Positions 28,055 to 38,422 of a DNA stretch of 64,000 nt are shown one piece after another. Position 1 is the first letter of the stretch. Each line of letters begins with the position of its first letter. The notes below the pieces were generated by a model, which was not told the origin of the DNA, made no database searches, and saw only the letters and a program-made list of their open reading frames with translations. This DNA comes from Fibrobacterota bacterium (GTDB lineage Bacteria > Fibrobacterota > Fibrobacteria > UBA5070): positions 25,893 through 89,892 of the forward strand of contig JADKBN010000020.1 of the NCBI GenBank assembly GCA_016715065.1, in the 5' to 3' direction. A program made the position numbers and the translations under genes.

Positions 28055-28843
28055 ATGAGCCGCATCCGCTACGCGATTCCGAATTTCTTCACCAGCCTGA
28101 ACTTCCTGATGGGAACCTTCTCGGTGGTCCTCGCCCCGTTGGGCACCCAGAAAATGTCCTTCCTGTGGGGTGAAAAGACCGCGCTGGAATGGGCTGGGTG
28201 GTTGATCGTGTATTCGGTCCTGCTGGACAAGCTCGACGGCTTCTTCGCCAAGCGACTCAAGGCATCGAGCGCCTTTGGCGCGGAATTCGACTCGTTGGCC
28301 GATTTGATCGCGTTCGGACTGGCTCCGGCCATGCTGTTTTTCCATGGCCTGCGCGCGATCTCGCCGCAGTGGGCGGCGGAGAACGTGCCCATCCAGATCT
28401 TGGGTCTCTCTTTCTACGTGCTGTGCGCGGCATGGCGTCTTGCCCGCTACAACGTGGCTCAAACCGGACTGAAGGATTATTTCGTCGGGATGCCATCCAC
28501 CTTGTCCGGCGGGTTCGCCGCCCTCACGTTCTTGATCGCCTACAAAAGGACCAATGGAGTCTTTTCCGGCACCCTCGCCTCCGCTTTGGTGGCAACACAA
28601 ATCCTGCAAGCCGGACTGATGATTTCCGGCTTCTACATCTCCAAACTCGTGAGTCGCCAATCCAAGGCCTTCAATACGCTGCAGATCGTTTGCGTGGTGA
28701 TCGGCTACATCCTCGGGCTCCTGATGATCTTCCCGGAATTCCTGTTCAGCCTGATCGCCATTTACAGCGCGGTGGGCTTCACCTACGGCATCATTCGCAG
28801 GTCGCGGATCAAAGCCGCGCTGACCACGAATCCGGAAGGTTGA
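28055..28843 (+). CDS. pssA: CDP-diacylglycerol-serine O-phosphatidyltransferase
   Basis: 262 residues with about six hydrophobic segments. The CDP-alcohol phosphatidyltransferase signature is complete: D58-KLDGFFAKRLKASSAFGAE-FDSLAD, fitting D-x2-D-G-x2-A-x-R-x8-G-x3-D-x3-D with minor spacing differences, and 'FGAEFDSLADLIAFGLAPA' is characteristic of PssA over PgsA. It makes phosphatidylserine, precursor of phosphatidylethanolamine, in the inner membrane. No psd gene is adjacent. A strong terminator follows. Confidence 0.88.
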   Translation: MSRIRYAIPNFFTSLNFLMGTFSVVLAPLGTQKMSFLWGEKTALEWAGWLIVYSVLLDKLDGFFAKRLKASSAFGAEFDSLADLIAFGLAPAMLFFHGLRAISPQWAAENVPIQILGLSFYVLCAAWRLARYNVAQTGLKDYFVGMPSTLSGGFAALTFLIAYKRTNGVFSGTLASALVATQILQAGLMISGFYISKLVSRQSKAFNTLQIVCVVIGYILGLLMIFPEFLFSLIAIYSAVGFTYGIIRRSRIKAALTTNPEG

Positions 28844-28847
28844 AATG

Positions 28848-28883
28848 AAAGAAGGCCACCCAGATCTGGGCGGCCTTCTTTTA
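28848..28883 (+). terminator. rho-independent terminator after pssA
   Basis: 'aagaaggcc' pairs with 'ggccttctt' with an inner CAGATCTG palindrome, followed by TTT. It ends 2 bp before the 3' end of the oppositely oriented tRNA-His, so it could serve both transcripts. Confidence 0.85.
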
Positions 28884-28884
28884 G

Positions 28885-28959
28885 GGTGGCTGATGGGACT
28901 TGAACCCACGACCTCCTGAACCACAATCAGGAGCTCTAACCAACTGAGCTACAGCCACC
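28885..28959 (-). tRNA. tRNA-His (GTG anticodon)
   Basis: On the minus strand the sequence folds as a cloverleaf: acceptor GTGGCTG/CAGCCAC, D arm GCTCAGTTGGTTAGAGC, anticodon arm CCTGATTGTGGTTCAGG with anticodon GTG, and T arm CGTGGGTTCAAGTCCCATC. The extra 5' G (position -1) opposite C73, a hallmark of tRNA-His, is encoded. CCA is not encoded. Confidence 0.97.
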
Positions 28960-29037
28960 GTTGGAGGGACAAAGTTTAATGCTCAAGCTCGACTTCGGCA
29001 AGGAAGTAGATTTCGACGGCATCATTTGGAGGCTGTT

Positions 29038-29751
29038 TTGAGCGCTCGCAAGACCTTGATCGTGGTTCCCACGTACAATGAAAAGGACAACATCACGGAA
29101 CTGTTGGACACCCTGATGGGTTTCCCCCAAACCGTGCATGTATTGGTCGTCGACGACGGTTCTCCGGATGGAACCGGCAACATCGTCGAGGCCAGGACCC
29201 GCGAAACCCCTCGTGTCCATCTGATGCGCCGCGCCGGGAAGATGGGACTGGGCAGCGCCTACGTGGCCGGCTTCCGGTGGGCTTTGGCGCGCGACTACGA
29301 GCGGATCTTCGAAATGGACGCGGATTTCAGCCACGACCCGAAATACGTCCCCGAGATGCTGGAAATGGCGGAGAAGGCGGACCTGGTCATCGGATCACGT
29401 TATCTGACCGGCGTGAACGTGGTCAACTGGCCCATGTCCCGGTTGTTGTTGTCGTGGTTTGCCAACAAGTACGCGAAATTCGTTTCCGGCCTACCCATCG
29501 CCGATTGCACCGCCGGTTTCAAGTGCTTTCGGCGCGAAGCACTGGAGTCGGTTGATTTCGACAGCATCGCCGCCGGCGGCTACGGCTTCCAGATCGAGAT
29601 GAATTACAAGGTCTGGAAAAAAGGCTTCAAGCTGGCCGAGGTCCCCATCGTCTTCGTCGATCGCCGCGCGGGTGTCAGCAAGATGTCCGGGAAGATCATC
29701 CGGGAGGCGCTTTTGCTGGTGGTGCGCCTGCGCTTGGGGCGGCATCGGTGA
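29038..29751 (+). CDS. Polyprenol-phosphate mannose synthase-type glycosyltransferase (GT2)
   Basis: 237 residues. TTG 29038 is preferred because 'tggagg' is 5 bp upstream; the next upstream TTG (29026) overlaps that ribosome site. Motifs are those of dolichol/polyprenol-phosphate mannosyltransferases: 'LIVVPTYNEKDNITELL', 'VDDGSPDGTGNIVE', 'EMDADFSHDPKYVPEM', 'LVIGSRYLTG' and 'VDRRAGVSKMSGKII'. No C-terminal membrane segments, as in Dpm1-like enzymes. It likely loads a lipid carrier with hexose for envelope glycans. It overlaps the next glycosyltransferase by 4 bp, forming an operon with it, accA and the Trm112-like gene. Confidence 0.86.
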   Translation: MSARKTLIVVPTYNEKDNITELLDTLMGFPQTVHVLVVDDGSPDGTGNIVEARTRETPRVHLMRRAGKMGLGSAYVAGFRWALARDYERIFEMDADFSHDPKYVPEMLEMAEKADLVIGSRYLTGVNVVNWPMSRLLLSWFANKYAKFVSGLPIADCTAGFKCFRREALESVDFDSIAAGGYGFQIEMNYKVWKKGFKLAEVPIVFVDRRAGVSKMSGKIIREALLLVVRLRLGRHR

Positions 29752-31343
29752 TCCGAACCGGTGAGGTGGACGTTTCGGTCGTCGTCGTCTCGTACAATGT
29801 CCGGGATCGTCTGCGCGACTGCCTGGAGAGCCTGCGCTCGCTCGAGCCCGGATCACCGCGCGTCGAGGTGATCGTCGTGGACAACGCTTCCGCCGATGGC
29901 ACGGTGGAGACCCTCTCGCCGGAATTTCCCGAAGTCCAATTTCTGGCCATGGACCGCAACCTGGGTTTTTCCATCGGTTGCAATCGCGGCGCCGCCCTGG
30001 CCAAGGCGGAATGGATCCTGTTTCTGAACCCGGACACGGTGGTGCTGCCGGGAACCCTCCGCGAGATGAAGGCTTTCGTGGACCGCAACCCGGAGCTGGG
30101 CATCGCGGGATGCAGGATCGTCGATGGCGATGGAAAACTCCAACTTGCCTGCCGCCGCTCCATTCCCACTCCCAAGATCACCATCCAGCGGCTGTCCGGA
30201 CTCTCGATTCTGTTCCCGCAAAGCAAAACCTTGGGTCGGTACAATCTCACCTACCTCGACCCTGCCGGGAGCTATCCGGTGGAGGCGGTTTCGGGATCGT
30301 TTCTGTGGATCCGGACCGAAGCCTTTCGCGAGGTGCAGGGATTCGATGAAATCTTTTTCCTGTACGGCGAGGACTTGGACCTCTGCCTGCGCATCGCCCG
30401 CGCTGGATGGGAGATCTGGTACCACGGAAGCGTCCACATCGTCCACCACAAGGGCCAGAGCGCGGCCACGCGTCCCTTGGGGGCCCGGATCAATTTCTAC
30501 CAGGCCATGGTGGTTTTCGCCCGCAAGAACTTCGGCGTCGGGGTGGTATTGGGCGGATTCTTGACTTTGGCTGCTTGGTTGCTTGCCGCCATGGGGCATT
30601 TCGGGCAGTCCATGCGTCGCTGGAGGCGAGTGGGGATGGATTTCGTGTCCATCAACGCGGGCTTTTTCGCGATTTCGAGCTTCTGGTTGTGGATGCGAGA
30701 CAGCGGAACCTACATGGCCGAAGGAAGATCCGACTGGATCTGGCACCCCGTGCTCACCGTTTGGTTCCTCGGGGCGATGCTTCTGGTGGGAGATTATTCC
30801 GGAGTGCCGGTCTCGCGGCGAAATTTCCTGACGGGATTGGCAGCGGCGGTCGGCGGCTTCCTCGCGACTGGCTTTTTGGCCAAGTCCATCGTGTTTTCCA
30901 GAGGCAGCTTCGTCATCGGAGCCGGGCTGGCCTGTAGCGCCATCCTGGGCCGGCACCTGTGGCACACCCGGCGCACGCGCGCGCAAGTGCATCGCGCGCT
31001 GGTGGTTGGAGTCGGTCCCGGTTCGCAGGAGCTGGCTCGGAGGTTCCCATCCTCCTCGCGAGTTCGGATCTTGGGGTTTTTGGCCCTTCAAGGCGAACCC
31101 CTGCCCGAATCCGGAGAGGTGATGCCGTTGGCCTCCATGCCAAACCCGATGCCGGCCTTGAAGGCGCTTGAGGCCCGCACGCTGGTGATCGCGACCGACG
31201 AACGGATTTCTCGGACCTTGGCCGAACTTCGCCAACTCAGGCAAGTGCGGCTCTTTTTGGCCCTGCCTACACCTCGGGATGGCGAGCCCGTCCTCGTGGA
31301 TATTACCTTGGACCACAACTTTCCAACGGAGCGTCCGCAATGA
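29748..31343 (+). CDS. GT2 glycosyltransferase fused to a WbaP-like membrane/nucleotide-binding region
   Basis: 531 residues from GTG 29748. Residues 8-260 are a rhamnosyltransferase-like GT2 domain ('VVVVSYNVRDRLRDCLESL', 'VVDNASADGT', 'NLGFSIGCNRG', 'FLNPDTVV', 'GEDLDLCLRIARAGW'). The C-terminal half has about four hydrophobic segments followed by 'HRALVVGVGPGSQELARRF', a Rossmann-like entry that resembles the N-terminal half (CoA_binding_3 region) of polyprenyl glycosylphosphotransferases. The catalytic sugar-phosphate transferase domain of that family is absent; the protein ends at 'DITLDHNFPTERPQ'. It probably acts in surface polysaccharide assembly. Overlaps accA by 4 bp. Confidence 0.8.
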   Translation: MIRTGEVDVSVVVVSYNVRDRLRDCLESLRSLEPGSPRVEVIVVDNASADGTVETLSPEFPEVQFLAMDRNLGFSIGCNRGAALAKAEWILFLNPDTVVLPGTLREMKAFVDRNPELGIAGCRIVDGDGKLQLACRRSIPTPKITIQRLSGLSILFPQSKTLGRYNLTYLDPAGSYPVEAVSGSFLWIRTEAFREVQGFDEIFFLYGEDLDLCLRIARAGWEIWYHGSVHIVHHKGQSAATRPLGARINFYQAMVVFARKNFGVGVVLGGFLTLAAWLLAAMGHFGQSMRRWRRVGMDFVSINAGFFAISSFWLWMRDSGTYMAEGRSDWIWHPVLTVWFLGAMLLVGDYSGVPVSRRNFLTGLAAAVGGFLATGFLAKSIVFSRGSFVIGAGLACSAILGRHLWHTRRTRAQVHRALVVGVGPGSQELARRFPSSSRVRILGFLALQGEPLPESGEVMPLASMPNPMPALKALEARTLVIATDERISRTLAELRQLRQVRLFLALPTPRDGEPVLVDITLDHNFPTERPQ

Positions 31344-32323
31344 CCATGGGCAAGGGAGCCGGTCTCGATTTCGAGCAGCCGGTGCTGGCACTGGATCGGA
31401 AAATCGCCGAGATGCGGACGTTGGCGATGGAAAACGGGCTGGATCTGGAGTCGGAGATTTCCAGGCTGGACAAAAAGCGCGAGCAGCTGCTCGCCAAGTC
31501 GCAGCAGAAAATGACCGCTTGGAACCGGGTGGAGATCGCTCGTCGGCAAGGCCGACCCTACGCGTTGGACCATATCCAGGCCTCGTTCACGGATTTTGTC
31601 GAGCTGCACGGCGACCGCACCTATTCCGACGATCCGGCCATCGTCGCGGGATTCGCCAGGCTCGATGGCATTCCCGTCTGCATCGTCGCCCACCAGAAGG
31701 GCAAGGACACCCGCGAGAACATCCATCGCAATTTCGGCATGCCGCACCCGGAAGGGTACCGCAAGGCCTTGCGCGTGATGAAGCTCGCCGAGCGGTTCGG
31801 TCGCCCAGTGATCTGCCTGGTGGATACCCCGGGCGCCTTCCCGGGCATTGGTGCCGAAGAGCGGGGCCAGGCGCAAGCCATCGCCGAAAACATCTTGGAG
31901 ATGAGCCTGCTCAAGGTTCCCGTCGTCGTGGCCGTGTTGGGCGAAGGAGCCTCCGGTGGGGCGCTGGGAATCGGCGTCGGCGATCGCCTTCTGATGTTCG
32001 AAAATTCCTGGTATTGCGTGATCTCGCCGGAGGGATGCGCGGCGATCCTTTGGGGAGATCGACTCAAGGCCCAGGAAGTGGCCGACCACATGAAGCTCAC
32101 AGGCAGGGACCTGTTGGAGCTCGGATTGATCGATCGGGTGGTCGACGAACCTGCCGGTGGTGCCCACTGGCGCCCGGAGGCGGCGTGCGCCTCCCTGAAG
32201 ACCGCTCTTGTTTCGGAGCTCAGGGCATTGTGCTCTGTTTCCGTCGATGAACTTGTCCGCTCGCGCCTGGAACGGTACGCTCGAGTGGGTGTTTTCCTGG
32301 AAGGAACCCGCCGAGGGCCATGA
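31340..32323 (+). CDS. accA: Acetyl-CoA carboxylase carboxyltransferase subunit alpha
   Basis: 327 residues, the normal length. N-terminal helical region 'LDFEQPVLALDRKIAEM', then the crotonase-like carboxyltransferase core: 'HGDRTYSDDPAIVAGFARL', 'RNFGMPHPEGYRKALRVM', 'DTPGAFPGIGAEERGQAQAI', 'VLGEGASGGALGIGVGDRL'. It transfers the carboxyl group from biotin to acetyl-CoA together with AccD, which is not in the window. ATG overlaps the preceding stop (ATGA). accB and accC are 2-4 kb downstream on the same strand. Confidence 0.96.
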   Translation: MTMGKGAGLDFEQPVLALDRKIAEMRTLAMENGLDLESEISRLDKKREQLLAKSQQKMTAWNRVEIARRQGRPYALDHIQASFTDFVELHGDRTYSDDPAIVAGFARLDGIPVCIVAHQKGKDTRENIHRNFGMPHPEGYRKALRVMKLAERFGRPVICLVDTPGAFPGIGAEERGQAQAIAENILEMSLLKVPVVVAVLGEGASGGALGIGVGDRLLMFENSWYCVISPEGCAAILWGDRLKAQEVADHMKLTGRDLLELGLIDRVVDEPAGGAHWRPEAACASLKTALVSELRALCSVSVDELVRSRLERYARVGVFLEGTRRGP

Positions 32324-32613
32324 TGGATCAACGACTTTTGGATATCCTCTGCTGCCCGGAAACCCGCCAGCCTTTGCGCTTGGCGGACGCCGGAGAGCTC
32401 GAACGCGCGAACAAGGCAATCGGCCGCCGCGAGGTGGTGGATGCATCCGGTAAGATCTCGGTGGAGCCGATCGAAGCCCTTCTGGTCCGTCAGGACGGGA
32501 AAAAAGGCTACGCGGTCCGCAAGGGGATCCCCGATCTCCTGAAAGAAGATGGATTGCTTCTGGATTCGCTCTCGATTGCGGCTTTCGCCGCTTCGAGCCG
32601 AGCCGAATCGTAA
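32320..32613 (+). CDS. Trm112-family small protein
   Basis: 97 residues. 'LLDILCCPETRQPLRLADAGE' at the N-terminus and 'KKGYAVRKGIPDLLKEDG' later are the two conserved blocks of the Trm112/YcaR family. The second Cys pair of zinc-binding members is absent, as in many bacterial versions. The N-terminal ATGATG overlaps the accA stop, so either Met may start. Bacterial Trm112 proteins may stabilise methyltransferases; the partner here is unknown. Confidence 0.82.
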   Translation: MMDQRLLDILCCPETRQPLRLADAGELERANKAIGRREVVDASGKISVEPIEALLVRQDGKKGYAVRKGIPDLLKEDGLLLDSLSIAAFAASSRAES

Positions 32614-32655
32614 TATTACGGAAACTGTCGAACCGCCCGAGACACGGAGGACGCC

Positions 32656-34497
32656 ATGACGAGCCTGGATACATTGGAAGGCATCAGCAGGACACGACCG
32701 GGAGGGCTCGGCTTTTCCATGCACGCAGAGGCGCTTTTGCGGGCCGGCCGTGCCGAGCAAGCGGAGCAGGTGGTCCATGACGGACTGAGCCGTTGGCCGC
32801 GGAGTCTGACCGGACGCATCTTGCGCGGCAAGATCGCGATCGAACGCGGGGACTTCGAGCTCGCTCGAGCGAGTTTCCAAGCGGCCGTCGACCTGGACGG
32901 TGCCTGCCGCGCGGCATTGGAAGGCTTGGCGGAATCGAGCTCCCGAGCCCAATACCTGCGCCAGGCCTTCGAAGTCTGGGGACGTTTGGCGGCCTTGGAG
33001 CCCGATCACCCGAAAGCATCCGCCCAAGTCCGGGCCCTGGCCCAATCCCTCGACCGGCCGACAGGTCTGGACCCGGTCAACATGGTGCGCGACCAGGAAG
33101 ATGCTCGCTCCCGAGAAGCCCTTTCCGAGGGCGCCACTTCGCTGCAGGGCATGTCGTCGATGTCCGCCCCGATCCCCGCCTTCCACCTGGACATGGGAGA
33201 CTCCCCCTCCGCCTCGGGTTTCTCGAGCGGACGCATGGAGGCGGCTACCATTCCGGAACTTCCCGGATTCCAGCCCTCCTCCGTTGCACCGCCTCCCTCC
33301 GCCTCCCTGTTGGGACGAGTGGAGGAGTCTTCCTTCGCCACCCTGGAAATGCCCTCGTTCACTCCAGGTCGCACCATTCCACCGCCGCCGCTGGAAATGC
33401 CCGTGGCGCCACCATCTTCCCAGGTACCTGCCTCGGAATTCGCCACGGCACAGTTCGCCCCGCCGGTGGTCCCGGGCCGTTTTCCCTCGGCGCAAGACCA
33501 GATGGACGCGGAAGCGACCCAGTTTCTCGGTTCGACCGGAGCTGCCACACAATCCTTCGGCCGTGTTCAAGGGGACGACATCGGCGACCGCATGGACGCG
33601 TTGTTCGGCGAGACTCCCACCGCGTTTGCTCAGCCAGAGGCGCCGGTTTCCGCTTTCCAGCCTGCCGAGACCCCCCCGACAGCGGTCGATTTCCCGGTGG
33701 TCAAGCCCGTTTCCGACAAGGTGACCGGCAAGGATGTGGCTGGCCGCTTGGACGAACTGTTCGGGGAGAGCTCCGTACCTGCTCCTCCTTCGGTGGCACC
33801 AGCGCCGATGTCTGCACAGCCCATCGTTTCGGGCGACGACATCGAAGGCCGGCTGGATGATCTGTTCGCCGAAAGCGTGATCGATCTCACCTCGCCGATT
33901 TCCGAGGCACCCAGGCAGGCCTCCTCCAGCGACACGTCCACGATGCCTCGCGAAGCGATGATGGCGCCTCCGTCCTTCTCCGATGCGGCCGATACCGCCG
34001 CCGTGGCGCGCGACACCACCATCGAAGCCCAATTGCCGGTGCCTCGAACCTCCAGGCCCGCCGAGTCGACCGCGGAATTGATGGCGCTTTCCAGCGTGGA
34101 CATCTCCTCGTTCGAGGCGACGCGCTCCACCGGGGATGCTCGAGGGGCCACCCGGCTGACGGCCGAAGATGTCGACAGCCGACTGGACGAGTTGTTCGCC
34201 TCTTCGGAATTCCAGACCGAAAACAACCAAGGCGCGCGACGGACAGGATTTGTCCCCCGCAATCCTTCCGCCGCCCAGAACCAGGTCACCGGCGACGACA
34301 TCGAAGGACGATTGGACGACTTGTTCGGTGGTGATTCCGATTTTCCCGTCGGCTTGCCCACCGTGACCTTCGCCGAGGAATACCTCCGGCAGGGGCACCG
34401 CGACAAGGCCGCCAGCATCTACCGTCAGCTGCTGGAAAAGGACCCGTCCAACGACGAGCTCCGCAGGCGCCTGAACGACATCGAGGGCCAAGGCTGA
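32656..34497 (+). CDS. TPR protein with five repeated 'DDIxGRLDDLFGE' motifs
   Basis: 613 residues, ATG with 'ggagg' 6 bp upstream, no signal peptide. Residues 15-130 look like tetratricopeptide repeats (HAEALLRAGRAEQAEQVV, RILRGKIAIERGDFELARASF). A Pro/Ser-rich disordered stretch follows, in which a 12-15-residue motif recurs five times: GDDIGDRMDALFGE (306), GKDVAGRLDELFGE (358), GDDIEGRLDDLFAE (393), AEDVDSRLDELFAS (503) and GDDIEGRLDDLFGG (546). A last TPR (FAEEYLRQGHRDKAASIYRQ, about 575-605) closes the protein. The repeats look like short amphipathic docking helices on a flexible tether between two TPR ends. I do not recognise the family. It is upstream of accB-pilT-accC, 37 bp from accB. 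Confidence 0.72.
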   Translation: MTSLDTLEGISRTRPGGLGFSMHAEALLRAGRAEQAEQVVHDGLSRWPRSLTGRILRGKIAIERGDFELARASFQAAVDLDGACRAALEGLAESSSRAQYLRQAFEVWGRLAALEPDHPKASAQVRALAQSLDRPTGLDPVNMVRDQEDARSREALSEGATSLQGMSSMSAPIPAFHLDMGDSPSASGFSSGRMEAATIPELPGFQPSSVAPPPSASLLGRVEESSFATLEMPSFTPGRTIPPPPLEMPVAPPSSQVPASEFATAQFAPPVVPGRFPSAQDQMDAEATQFLGSTGAATQSFGRVQGDDIGDRMDALFGETPTAFAQPEAPVSAFQPAETPPTAVDFPVVKPVSDKVTGKDVAGRLDELFGESSVPAPPSVAPAPMSAQPIVSGDDIEGRLDDLFAESVIDLTSPISEAPRQASSSDTSTMPREAMMAPPSFSDAADTAAVARDTTIEAQLPVPRTSRPAESTAELMALSSVDISSFEATRSTGDARGATRLTAEDVDSRLDELFASSEFQTENNQGARRTGFVPRNPSAAQNQVTGDDIEGRLDDLFGGDSDFPVGLPTVTFAEEYLRQGHRDKAASIYRQLLEKDPSNDELRRRLNDIEGQG

Positions 34498-34534
34498 GCC
34501 TTCGCCCCCTGAAACCTCATTGGAAAGGATCGCA

Positions 34535-35008
34535 ATGAACGTCGACGAAATCGGTCGGCTGATCGAACTGTTGGACAAGTCCTCCTTGTCCGAGCTCCAG
34601 TGGTCTGGCGAGGGGGAGCGTCTGCTTCTCAAGAAACCCGGACCCGCCGTGGTCCAGGTCGCAGCGGCAGTGGCGCCTGCGCCGGTCCAGGTGGCGCAGG
34701 TCGCGGCCTCGTCCCAAGCTCCTGTGGCTGCCGACAAACCAGTCCCACCGGCGCTGGTGGAAACCGGTCTGGTGGAGATCAAGAGCCCGATGGTCGGCAC
34801 CTTCTACCGTTCGGCTTCGCCGGAATCCCCCGCTTTCGTCGAAGAGGGTGGCCGCGTCGAAAAGGGCAAGACCGTGTGCATCATCGAAGCGATGAAGCTC
34901 ATGAACGAGATCGAGTCGGAAGTTTCCGGGACCGTCGCCAAGGTGTGCGTGGCCAACGAGACTCCGGTGGAATTCGGGACGGTTCTCTACCTGATCCGGC
35001 AATCCTGA
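34535..35008 (+). CDS. accB: Biotin carboxyl carrier protein of acetyl-CoA carboxylase
   Basis: 157 residues from ATG 34535 ('aaagga' 6 bp upstream). The N-terminal 'IGRLIELLDKSSLSELQWSG' is the AccB-specific helical segment, then an Ala/Pro/Val linker and the biotinyl domain: 'IKSPMVGTFYRSASPESPAF' (AccB thumb region) and the biotin site Lys121 in 'IIEAMKLMNEIES'. It carries the carboxyl group between AccC and AccA/D. The pilT gene follows after 4 bp. Confidence 0.95.
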   Translation: MNVDEIGRLIELLDKSSLSELQWSGEGERLLLKKPGPAVVQVAAAVAPAPVQVAQVAASSQAPVAADKPVPPALVETGLVEIKSPMVGTFYRSASPESPAFVEEGGRVEKGKTVCIIEAMKLMNEIESEVSGTVAKVCVANETPVEFGTVLYLIRQS

Positions 35009-35012
35009 CGTG

Positions 35013-36106
35013 ATGACCATCGAGCAGCTCTTCAAGGAGATGGTGGACCGAGGAGCTTCCGACCTGCATCTGCGCGTCGGCGTTCCACCGGCTCTGCGCA
35101 TCAACGGAGACCTGTTCCGCCTGCAGACCGAACGGGTGAGCCCGGAAGGGATGGAAAGTTACCTGGGTGTGATCATGAATCGCAACCAGCGGGCGCGATT
35201 CGATTCGGAACTGGAACTGGACTTCGCGGTGGGCGTGCGGGGACTGGGGCGCTTTCGCGTGAACGCCTTCCGCCAGCGCGGAACGCCCGCCCTGGCGATC
35301 CGCCACATCACCCAGACCATCCCCTCCTTCGACGGGCTCGGGTTGCCGGAAATCGTCCGCGATCTGGCGTTGAAGGAACGCGGCCTCATCCTGGTGACCG
35401 GCACGACCGGATCCGGCAAATCCACCACGCTCGCCTCGATGATCGACCACATCAACGAGATGACTTCCTCGAACATCATCACGGTGGAAGACCCGATCGA
35501 ATTTCTGTACCGCGACAAGCGCTCCATCATCAGCCAGCGCGAGGTGGGCTACGACACCCACCACTTCCCCAACGCGCTGCGCGCGAGTTTCCGCGAAGAC
35601 CCCGACACCATTTTGATCGGCGAAATCCGCGACCAGGAGACCATGCACATCGCCTTGCAGGCGGCGGACACGGGCCACCTGGTGATGAGCACCCTCCACA
35701 CCATGAACGCCACCGAGACCATCTCCCGCATCGTCTCGTTCTATCCGCCCCACCAGCACCAGCAGGTGCGACTGCTTTTGGCCAACACGCTGGTGTCCAT
35801 CATTTCGCTGCGGCTTCTGCCGCGCAAGGACAGGCAAGGACGCGTGCCGGCGGCGGAGATTCTCGTGAACAACGCCACGATCCACGATTACCTGATCAAT
35901 CCCGAAATGACCCACATGATCGAACCGGCCATCCGCGAGGGCACCGCCCAGTACGGTAGCCAGTCGTTCGACCAATCGATCTTCAAACTGTTCACCGACG
36001 ACGTGATCTCCTACGAAGTCGCCCTTCGCAGCGCGTCGAATCCCGCCGATTTCGAGCTCAAGCTCCGCGGCGTGGAAGGTGCCTCCGACCGGAGCTGGAT
36101 GACCTG

Positions 36107-36107
<1 letters not shown>
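35013..36107 (+). CDS. pilT: Type IV pilus retraction ATPase PilT
   Basis: 364 residues from ATG 35013 (the preceding GTG at 35010 is the alternative). 'ASDLHLRVGVPPALRINGDL' is the PilT N-terminal signature; Walker A is G130-TTGSGKS-137, the Asp box is near 'EDPIEFLYRDKRSIISQREV', Walker B is in 'DPDTILIGEIRDQET', the His box is 'GHLVMSTLHTMNATETISRI', and 'EPAIREGTAQYGSQSFDQ' is a variant of the AIRNLIREGK element of retraction ATPases. PilT powers pilus retraction and twitching. It lies between accB and accC, 4 bp after the first and overlapping the second by 1 base (tgATGA). Confidence 0.93.
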
Positions 36108-37456
<1,349 letters not shown>

Positions 37457-37457
37457 C

Positions 37458-38201
37458 ATGGTGTCCCGCGCACTGGTTTCGGTCCTGACCCTCGCCCTTT
37501 TCGCCATCGCACAGGAAGGGCCCAAGGTCTCCTATGTTGTAGGCACCGGAGTCCTGCTGCGGGGCAAGCAGAAGATTTCGCTGGGCGTGAGCTTGCAGTG
37601 CAAGGTCGGCGACACCTTGGTCACCTCCAAGGCCTCCCGCGCCGAACTGCGCTATCCGGACAACACCTTGGTACGTCTGGAAGAAAACACCCGGCTCGTG
37701 TTGGCCATCCGAGGCAAGGCCAGTCCGGAGCCAGCTCTCCAAGCTGGCAAGATCTGGGCGAATGTCAAAAGAGTCGGACAAGGCGGGACGGGGTTCGGCG
37801 TGCGCACTCCCACAGCGGTGGCCGCGGTGCGAGGAACCGTTTTCGGGGTGGGAGCCAACGATTCCACGTCCAAGGTGCGCCTGTACGAGGGAGGGGTCGA
37901 TGTGGGCTCCACGCGCGCCGACAGCGCCTTGCGTGCGAAGGCGGAAGTCTCCGGTCCTCGCGAAGTCAGTCTCGCCGATTGGGTGCGGCTGCTGCGAGGC
38001 GAGGAGGTCACGTTCCGTCGCGATGGGACGTGGAGTCGCGCGAAATTCGACCCGAAGGCCGATATGGCCGACCCGTGGGTGAAGTGGAACAGCCAACGGG
38101 ATTCCGCCGCGGGCCGACCCTGGGACAAGGACTCGGCTTCCGTCGCCAGGCCCTCGAAGTCGGATTCTGCAGGTGCCGAACGGGATCCGTTCAAGGAGTA
38201 G
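37458..38201 (+). CDS. FecR-domain secreted protein
   Basis: 247 residues from ATG 37458, one base after the accC stop; 'ggaggtctgac' supplies a ribosome site. Signal peptide (SRALVSVLTLALFAIAQ). The FecR domain runs from about residue 30 to 160: 'VGDTLVTSKASRAELRYPDN', 'TRLVLAIRGKASPEPALQAG', 'GFGVRTPTAVAAVRGTVFGV' and 'KVRLYEGGVDVGS'. FecR domains of this free-standing type are periplasmic or surface beta-structures of uncertain role, not iron regulators as such. The C-terminal 60 residues are charged and low complexity. Stop codon TAG. Confidence 0.85.
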   Translation: MVSRALVSVLTLALFAIAQEGPKVSYVVGTGVLLRGKQKISLGVSLQCKVGDTLVTSKASRAELRYPDNTLVRLEENTRLVLAIRGKASPEPALQAGKIWANVKRVGQGGTGFGVRTPTAVAAVRGTVFGVGANDSTSKVRLYEGGVDVGSTRADSALRAKAEVSGPREVSLADWVRLLRGEEVTFRRDGTWSRAKFDPKADMADPWVKWNSQRDSAAGRPWDKDSASVARPSKSDSAGAERDPFKE

Positions 38202-38267
38202 GTCGCCCGGGCGTTTCGCGCTGAACGCCTCTGAGAGGGAAAAACGGCAAACCCCGATATTCACCGT

Positions 38268-38325
38268 TCATCCTGAGGAGCGACCTGTCCTGAGCCTGTC
38301 GAAGGGAGCGTCTCGAAGGGTGGAC
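38268..38325. repeat. Candidate dispersed 'CCTGAGCCTGTCGAAGG' repeat
   Basis: The gap after the FecR gene contains 'gttcatcctgaggagcgac', then 'cctgagcctgtcgaaggga', then 'tctcgaagggtggac'. These words are familiar as short interspersed repeats in many environmental bacterial genomes; only this one copy was noticed here. The rest of the 277-bp gap shows only a terminator. Confidence 0.4.
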
Positions 38326-38422
38326 GGTGGATGTGGAAGATGTTGTCCAGTGCGCCGCCGCCGCCCCTGTCGCCTCCGGCGACCAACCGAGGCCCCGATA
38401 ACCGCAGTTGTCGAGACGCGGC

